A stretch of 16,370 nucleotides of DNA from Euryarchaeota archaeon UBA91 (lineage in GTDB: Archaea > Thermoplasmatota > Poseidoniia > Poseidoniales > Poseidoniaceae): assembly GCA_002499705.1 (NCBI GenBank), contig DAMU01000101.1, forward strand, positions 1-16,370, in the 5' to 3' direction. The notes under the pieces were generated by a model. It saw only the letters and a program-made list of their open reading frames with translations. It was not told where the DNA came from and searched no databases. Of this stretch, positions 13,401-16,370 are shown in pieces (position 1 is the first letter of the stretch; each line of letters opens with the position of its first letter). The translations under genes were made by a program, and so were the position numbers.

Positions 13401-16370
13401 GATGATGTCGCACTATGATGGCAGTTGGACAGCGACAATGATTGGATCGCAAGGAGAAGTGGTTTCCAGCGATTTCCCTGCAATGTATCTTCCAAATGGT
13501 GAAATGGTTATGGCTTTGATTTCCGATGATGGCCAAAACCACAACCTCAGTGTATGGATGTATGACGGGACAACTTTGGAATCAAGTACAGTCGCCGGCC
13601 TTACAGACCTTTCAAGCCATATTCAAATTGCAATGGCTGACGATGGAACAATGATGGTGGCAACACTCACTTCGACTGGAGTTTTGAATCTCTATGAGCG
13701 TCAGTTTAACCAGTCAACTTGGGCGGAAAACTCAACATGGAATTCGACGAATTTGGCTCAACCAAACGGTGGAATAAACACCTTCAATCTTGACCTTACA
13801 GGCGGCACTTATCCTGCAATGGCCGTTCGTGCAGATTCAACCAGTGACGTCTTGTATACCCGAAATGCCTCACTTGATTGGCATTCCTTTGGCTCACAAC
13901 CAGAATCGACGATTGATGGTGCATGGGACCTCTCTTCAGAAGATGGTACTTACATTTTGATGACCAGTGTTGGCACAAACAATCTTCTCACTTGGAACAG
14001 TCTCAACACACACACCAGTTCAGCATCTCCAATTACTCCTGAATATCTTTGGAGCAGTCTCTCCTTTGGCGATGTCACTGCAACCGGTACTGTTGGTCTT
14101 TATACCGATTCAAATGAAACCCTTCACCTAGCAATTCAAGACAGCGTCCTTTGGGATGTAGAGGTGTTGCGATTGTATCCAGATGCAGATAGGGACCTCA
14201 TTTTCGATCTTGTAGATGACTTGCCCCTTCTTGGAAATCAATGGGCTGACAGCGATGGTGACGGCTATGGAGACAACGCCCTTGGGCCCTTGTACGACTC
14301 TTGTGAATCGACTAACGCACCTTCGGCATACTATACCTATGGATGTCTGGACTACGATAACGACGGTTACGCCGATGTAGATGATGCTTGCAATGACGAC
14401 GTTGGAGAATCATGGATCGACCGTAAGGGATGCGATGATTACGACCAAGACGGATGGTCGAACAATAAATTCAACTATCTTGATGGTGACGTTTTCATCT
14501 TTAATTGGAAACTCGCTCTCGACAGTGACGGCGACGGATACGGAGATAATTCAGGTCAAGATTGCTGTATCACTGAATACGATTCAACTCAACCAGATGG
14601 CGATTTGTTCCCATTCAATCCATCACAATACAAAGACCAAGACGGCGATGGTTGGGGTGACAATTCTTCAGACCTTGTTGAAGGTGATAATTGTAAGTTC
14701 GATTGGGGCGCGTCATGGCGTGACCGTAACGGTTGTCTTGATTCCGATTTAGATGGTTCTTCAGACCCAGGTAATTATGCTGGGATTCCATGGACTGTTG
14801 AGGATGGAGCTGATGTATGGCCGTTTGACGGCTCACAGTGGGCTGATACAGATGGTGATGGCTATGGCGATAACAGTTCACAAGAGGCGACCAATCCCGA
14901 CAGTTTCCCCGCAAACATTGCTGCTGCTGAAGATAACGATTCAGACGGCTATCCGGATAGATGGACTTCATTTTACAATCTCTCCGATGAAAGTACTGAA
15001 AACGACGGTGGCGGGTTGATTCTTGACGCCTGCCCAGGCGTATTCGGCAATTCTACGAATCCTTACCCTGGTTGTCCCGATACTGATGGCGACGGTTGGA
15101 TGAATTCTGAAGACGCTTTCCCACTTGAGGCGACGCAATGGCTCGATTTCGATGAAGATGGATTCGGAGATAACCCAGCAGGGTATCAGGCTGATGAATG
15201 TCCTACCGTTGCCGGTGTCCTTGAGGGGACAAGTCCGTTTGAGGACGGTACTGGAATCGGGTGCAGATTTATTGATGATACAGACGATGATGGAGACTTT
15301 GTCCCCAACTTCGAAGATAATTGTTCAAATACCGATGCAGGTCTATCGGTGAATCAATTTGGTTGTGCAGACAATCAAATCGATGATGACGGCGACTCGA
15401 TATTCAACGACCTCGACCTCTGTCCTCAGACTCCGTTGGGAGTTTTAGTAGATACTACAGGATGCAGTGAGGCCCAACTTCTTACCGATGATGACTTGGA
15501 TGGGGTTAGCGGACCTTCTGATCTCTGTCCGGATACGCTTTACAGCCAACGGGAAGAAGTCGATGCCAACGGATGTTCAGAATCCCAACGTGATTCAGAT
15601 AATGATGGCGTGAAAGACGATGTTGATGCATGCCCCGAAACGCCTGCAGGATATCCGGTTCTTGCCGACGGTTGTACAGACGATTCTGCCTTTGACCAAG
15701 ATTTAGACGGTGATGGCTATCTGGGTGAGTACGCTTTCACTCTCAATGAATCCAGTGGTTTACGAGAAAACCAATCAGGTGATGCCTTCCCTACAAACGG
15801 TTCACAATGGTTTGACCAAGATGGAGACGGTTGGGGTGACAATACAAACGGAAGTTTCTTCGACTTCTGTCCGACTGAATTTGGAACATCGTATCTTGAA
15901 AATATTTACGGCTGTTTGGATGACGGGGACGGATATGCGGACTTTACTGAGCCCCCCTATCTTGCTGGGGATGCAACACAATGGTTTGATGATGATTACG
16001 ATGGATTTGGTGATAATCCAAATGGAACCTCTCCAGATTTGTGCCTTGGAACACCTGTAAGTTTGGCATCTTCAGTCGATGAAAATGGTTGTCTGACTTC
16101 TCAACTTGATTCAGATAATGACGGTGTCTTCGATAATTTGGACCAATGTCTCAATGAACCGAAAGGTGAAGATGGATATGCTGATGGTTGTCCTTTGAGA
16201 AATTCTGACTCTAATGATGGCGCTTCCTCCGGATTTGGTTCTTCAACAATCATCGCTATTATTGCAGGAATAGTAGCCTTACTTGTTGTGACGGTCATCG
16301 TGATTCGACGACGAAACGACGATTTTGATTATGATGATGACGATGATGAAGACGAAGATTGGGATGATGA
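10438..16370 (+). CDS. Giant integrin-alpha-like FG-GAP propeller / TSP3-like repeat surface protein (3' partial)
   Basis: One frame is open from the ATG at 10438 to the window edge, at least 1,977 residues without a stop. An in-frame TGA lies upstream at 10411-10413. ATG 10486 is an alternative start, placing the hydrophobic segment F-P-T-V-S-I-L-L-T-L-L-F-V-V nearer the N-terminus. The order is: signal peptide/anchor (about 25-45); a beta-rich region (about 60-385); seven FG-GAP repeats (392-790); a second beta-rich region with Y-D-G-(S/T) turns (about 800-1260) that looks propeller-like; about 19 TSP3-like loops (1268-1920); a transmembrane helix (1937-1956) followed by R-R-R; and an extremely acidic tail that runs off the edge reading D-E-D-E-D-W-D-D. 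The protein should stand outside the cell on a calcium-bound stalk. Many N-x-S/T sites suggest glycosylation. Adhesion or ligand binding is inferred from FG-GAP propellers. Confidence 0.92.
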   Translation, partial: MQTSRSVFKGGGRQGGMAAASSRPFPTVSILLTLLFVVHLFSPLVEYPVESDNELDEVFVHSSSEYVPLSDSYSHDFAGSNLAFDGLDDATVREESALDIWMTEMLAVMPNETMGTPDIQLRHDEGFDACWTTEEGGVYVGSLEGGSSSYTSVTPSWNMYLVDSVTPSNVSTPLVDCALAVNEDGRQYVLYADGDNIKSAHIAYPNSVFSELSWQKITIRYNVQPTDIQMVLLPSQLEFAVFRDVNGSLWQLNYSGNLWYDNLLDAGPIGHSIELEMDDNGVAHLLYTAGEEVRLIRYDGSTYDRRVLVRDSNLGVQLGMGLDSNAVEQIATTSIVDDGSGNLITNVQLLRSLSGQDEGRIDPVPIHSDVNRDVTQQTASLDLEEGVSAIADINGDGFDDFIYSEPDYSNANQETGRVSVSFGSVSGLSEQGTLSSCNGSQAGQRYGSGLAIADYNGDGLYDIAVGSSGWNASQGNESGDNGKIEILLGNSTSGFDCLNPWWAVTGNSGEALGWKLEAIAGMNGDGFADLAAVAANHSVIVATIPNEIVHKGKIAIYKGTASSMEHVRNITQTQESTLLGRSLSGSGDLNGDGFDDLLISNAAGFDSFSGFPSVEIYFGTTFGFNGTADQKILSTVQGKMFGHTIDFIGDINSDGYDDMMFSEVYNGTGGYQAGKVWMYHGSASGIYSVVPNWTKMGDSSNVMLGRMFMGAGDVNEDGYDDILLMEQGATRNGKVDLILGSSDGLSSESELIATGSAQQYRGLSMATLGDLDGDGLNEICLSSRQTASSSSFRVVYDFYSERDWESTTFTFDTDELEFLDVSTSSRGEASMLLSFQNWDSLHFLEHVDDGTATGIWADNVLSNSLLNSTNFAFAGTSSGRPIVLSTEGGHALKMQTTSSYTAVEQSILTSGTMGDLLGSALDSDGHQHLAHATSAVGGYQIFASIEDDSGWSTTQVATNLDLADPLVVLTDPSDDTRILYRDSTANQLMMSHYDGSWTATMIGSQGEVVSSDFPAMYLPNGEMVMALISDDGQNHNLSVWMYDGTTLESSTVAGLTDLSSHIQIAMADDGTMMVATLTSTGVLNLYERQFNQSTWAENSTWNSTNLAQPNGGINTFNLDLTGGTYPAMAVRADSTSDVLYTRNASLDWHSFGSQPESTIDGAWDLSSEDGTYILMTSVGTNNLLTWNSLNTHTSSASPITPEYLWSSLSFGDVTATGTVGLYTDSNETLHLAIQDSVLWDVEVLRLYPDADRDLIFDLVDDLPLLGNQWADSDGDGYGDNALGPLYDSCESTNAPSAYYTYGCLDYDNDGYADVDDACNDDVGESWIDRKGCDDYDQDGWSNNKFNYLDGDVFIFNWKLALDSDGDGYGDNSGQDCCITEYDSTQPDGDLFPFNPSQYKDQDGDGWGDNSSDLVEGDNCKFDWGASWRDRNGCLDSDLDGSSDPGNYAGIPWTVEDGADVWPFDGSQWADTDGDGYGDNSSQEATNPDSFPANIAAAEDNDSDGYPDRWTSFYNLSDESTENDGGGLILDACPGVFGNSTNPYPGCPDTDGDGWMNSEDAFPLEATQWLDFDEDGFGDNPAGYQADECPTVAGVLEGTSPFEDGTGIGCRFIDDTDDDGDFVPNFEDNCSNTDAGLSVNQFGCADNQIDDDGDSIFNDLDLCPQTPLGVLVDTTGCSEAQLLTDDDLDGVSGPSDLCPDTLYSQREEVDANGCSESQRDSDNDGVKDDVDACPETPAGYPVLADGCTDDSAFDQDLDGDGYLGEYAFTLNESSGLRENQSGDAFPTNGSQWFDQDGDGWGDNTNGSFFDFCPTEFGTSYLENIYGCLDDGDGYADFTEPPYLAGDATQWFDDDYDGFGDNPNGTSPDLCLGTPVSLASSVDENGCLTSQLDSDNDGVFDNLDQCLNEPKGEDGYADGCPLRNSDSNDGASSGFGSSTIIAIIAGIVALLVVTVIVIRRRNDDFDYDDDDDEDEDWDD
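11611..12800 (+). repeat. Seven FG-GAP repeats forming a predicted seven-bladed beta-propeller
   Basis: Calcium loops of the form D-x-N-x-D-G-x-x-D begin at residues 392, 454, 521, 588, 650, 713 and 770 of the giant protein, 57-67 residues apart. The variants are DINGDGFDD, DYNGDGLYD, GMNGDGFAD, DLNGDGFDD, DINSDGYDD, DVNEDGYDD and DLDGDGLNE. Between them recur the F-G-S/G-T...S-G-hydrophobic strands of FG-GAP repeats, e.g. I-Y-F-G-T-T-F-G-F and L-I-L-G-S-S-D-G-L. Seven is the number in integrin alpha subunits. Six loops have all the acidic or Asn ligands; the third starts with Gly. Confidence 0.88.
14239..16199 (+). repeat. TSP3-like calcium-repeat array of the giant protein (coding)
   Basis: About 19 Asp-rich loops of two kinds occur. 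The first kind is Q-(W/Y)-x-D-x-D-G-D-G-(Y/W/F)-G-D-N, the type found in the 859-residue protein. The second is closer to canonical thrombospondin type 3, D-S-D-N-D-G-V-x-D-x-x-D-x-C-P, clustered at about 15280-15690 and again at 16108-16195. The array lies directly before the transmembrane helix, where a stalk would be expected. Confidence 0.85.

Noticed and set aside
14239..16199. Regularly spaced short DNA repeats that might be a CRISPR array or satellite
   Set aside because: The periodicity is codon-phased, imperfect at DNA level and explained by TSP3-like protein repeats in one continuous reading frame.

Overview
The window looks like chromosomal DNA of a planktonic marine archaeon, most likely a Marine Group II euryarchaeon (Candidatus Poseidoniales). 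This is inferred from the mix of very large secreted proteins with C-terminal membrane anchors and acidic tails, Asp-rich thrombospondin-type-3-like (TSP3-like) calcium repeats, moderate GC and tight gene packing. No marker gene (rRNA, ribosomal protein) is present to prove it. No RNA gene, CRISPR array, insertion sequence or integrase was seen.

Layout. 1-1781 (+) is the 3' part of an Ig/PKD-like surface protein ending in a membrane anchor. 1828-2631 (+) is a family-2 polyphosphate kinase. 2636-3412 (-) and 3518-4786 (+) are a divergent pair of glycosyltransferases, one GT2 (dolichol-phosphate-mannose-synthase-like) and one GT4. 4968-9727 (+) is a tight three-gene cluster: a PPC-like/TSP3-like surface protein with a Pro-rich cytoplasmic tail, an Ig-like membrane protein with a Trp-rich cytoplasmic tail, and a membrane-anchored DUF4105 protein. 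9707-10339 (-) is a divergent thiamine-pyrophosphokinase-like protein. 10438 to beyond 16370 (+) is a giant protein of at least 1,977 residues. It has seven FG-GAP repeats (an integrin-alpha-type beta-propeller) between two other beta-rich regions, then about 19 TSP3-like repeats, a transmembrane helix and a highly acidic tail. It has no stop codon inside the window, so a search for closed ORFs misses it.

How it may work together (inference). Most of the window encodes a calcium-dependent cell-surface apparatus: repeat-built stalks, a probable ligand-binding propeller, and glycosyltransferases that could modify these Asn-X-Ser/Thr-rich proteins. Both TSP3-like genes are preceded by a 19-bp palindrome of identical geometry, TGAC(A/C)CCC-TAC-GGG(T/G)GTCA, in which the one differing base pair changes on both arms. 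That points to a shared operator or RNA hairpin controlling both. In the three-gene cluster a Pro-rich tail, a WW-like Trp-rich tail and a probably cytoplasmic DUF4105 domain all lie on the inner face of the membrane, which suggests an undescribed membrane-associated complex. PPK2 and the TPK-like gene look like ordinary metabolic neighbours.
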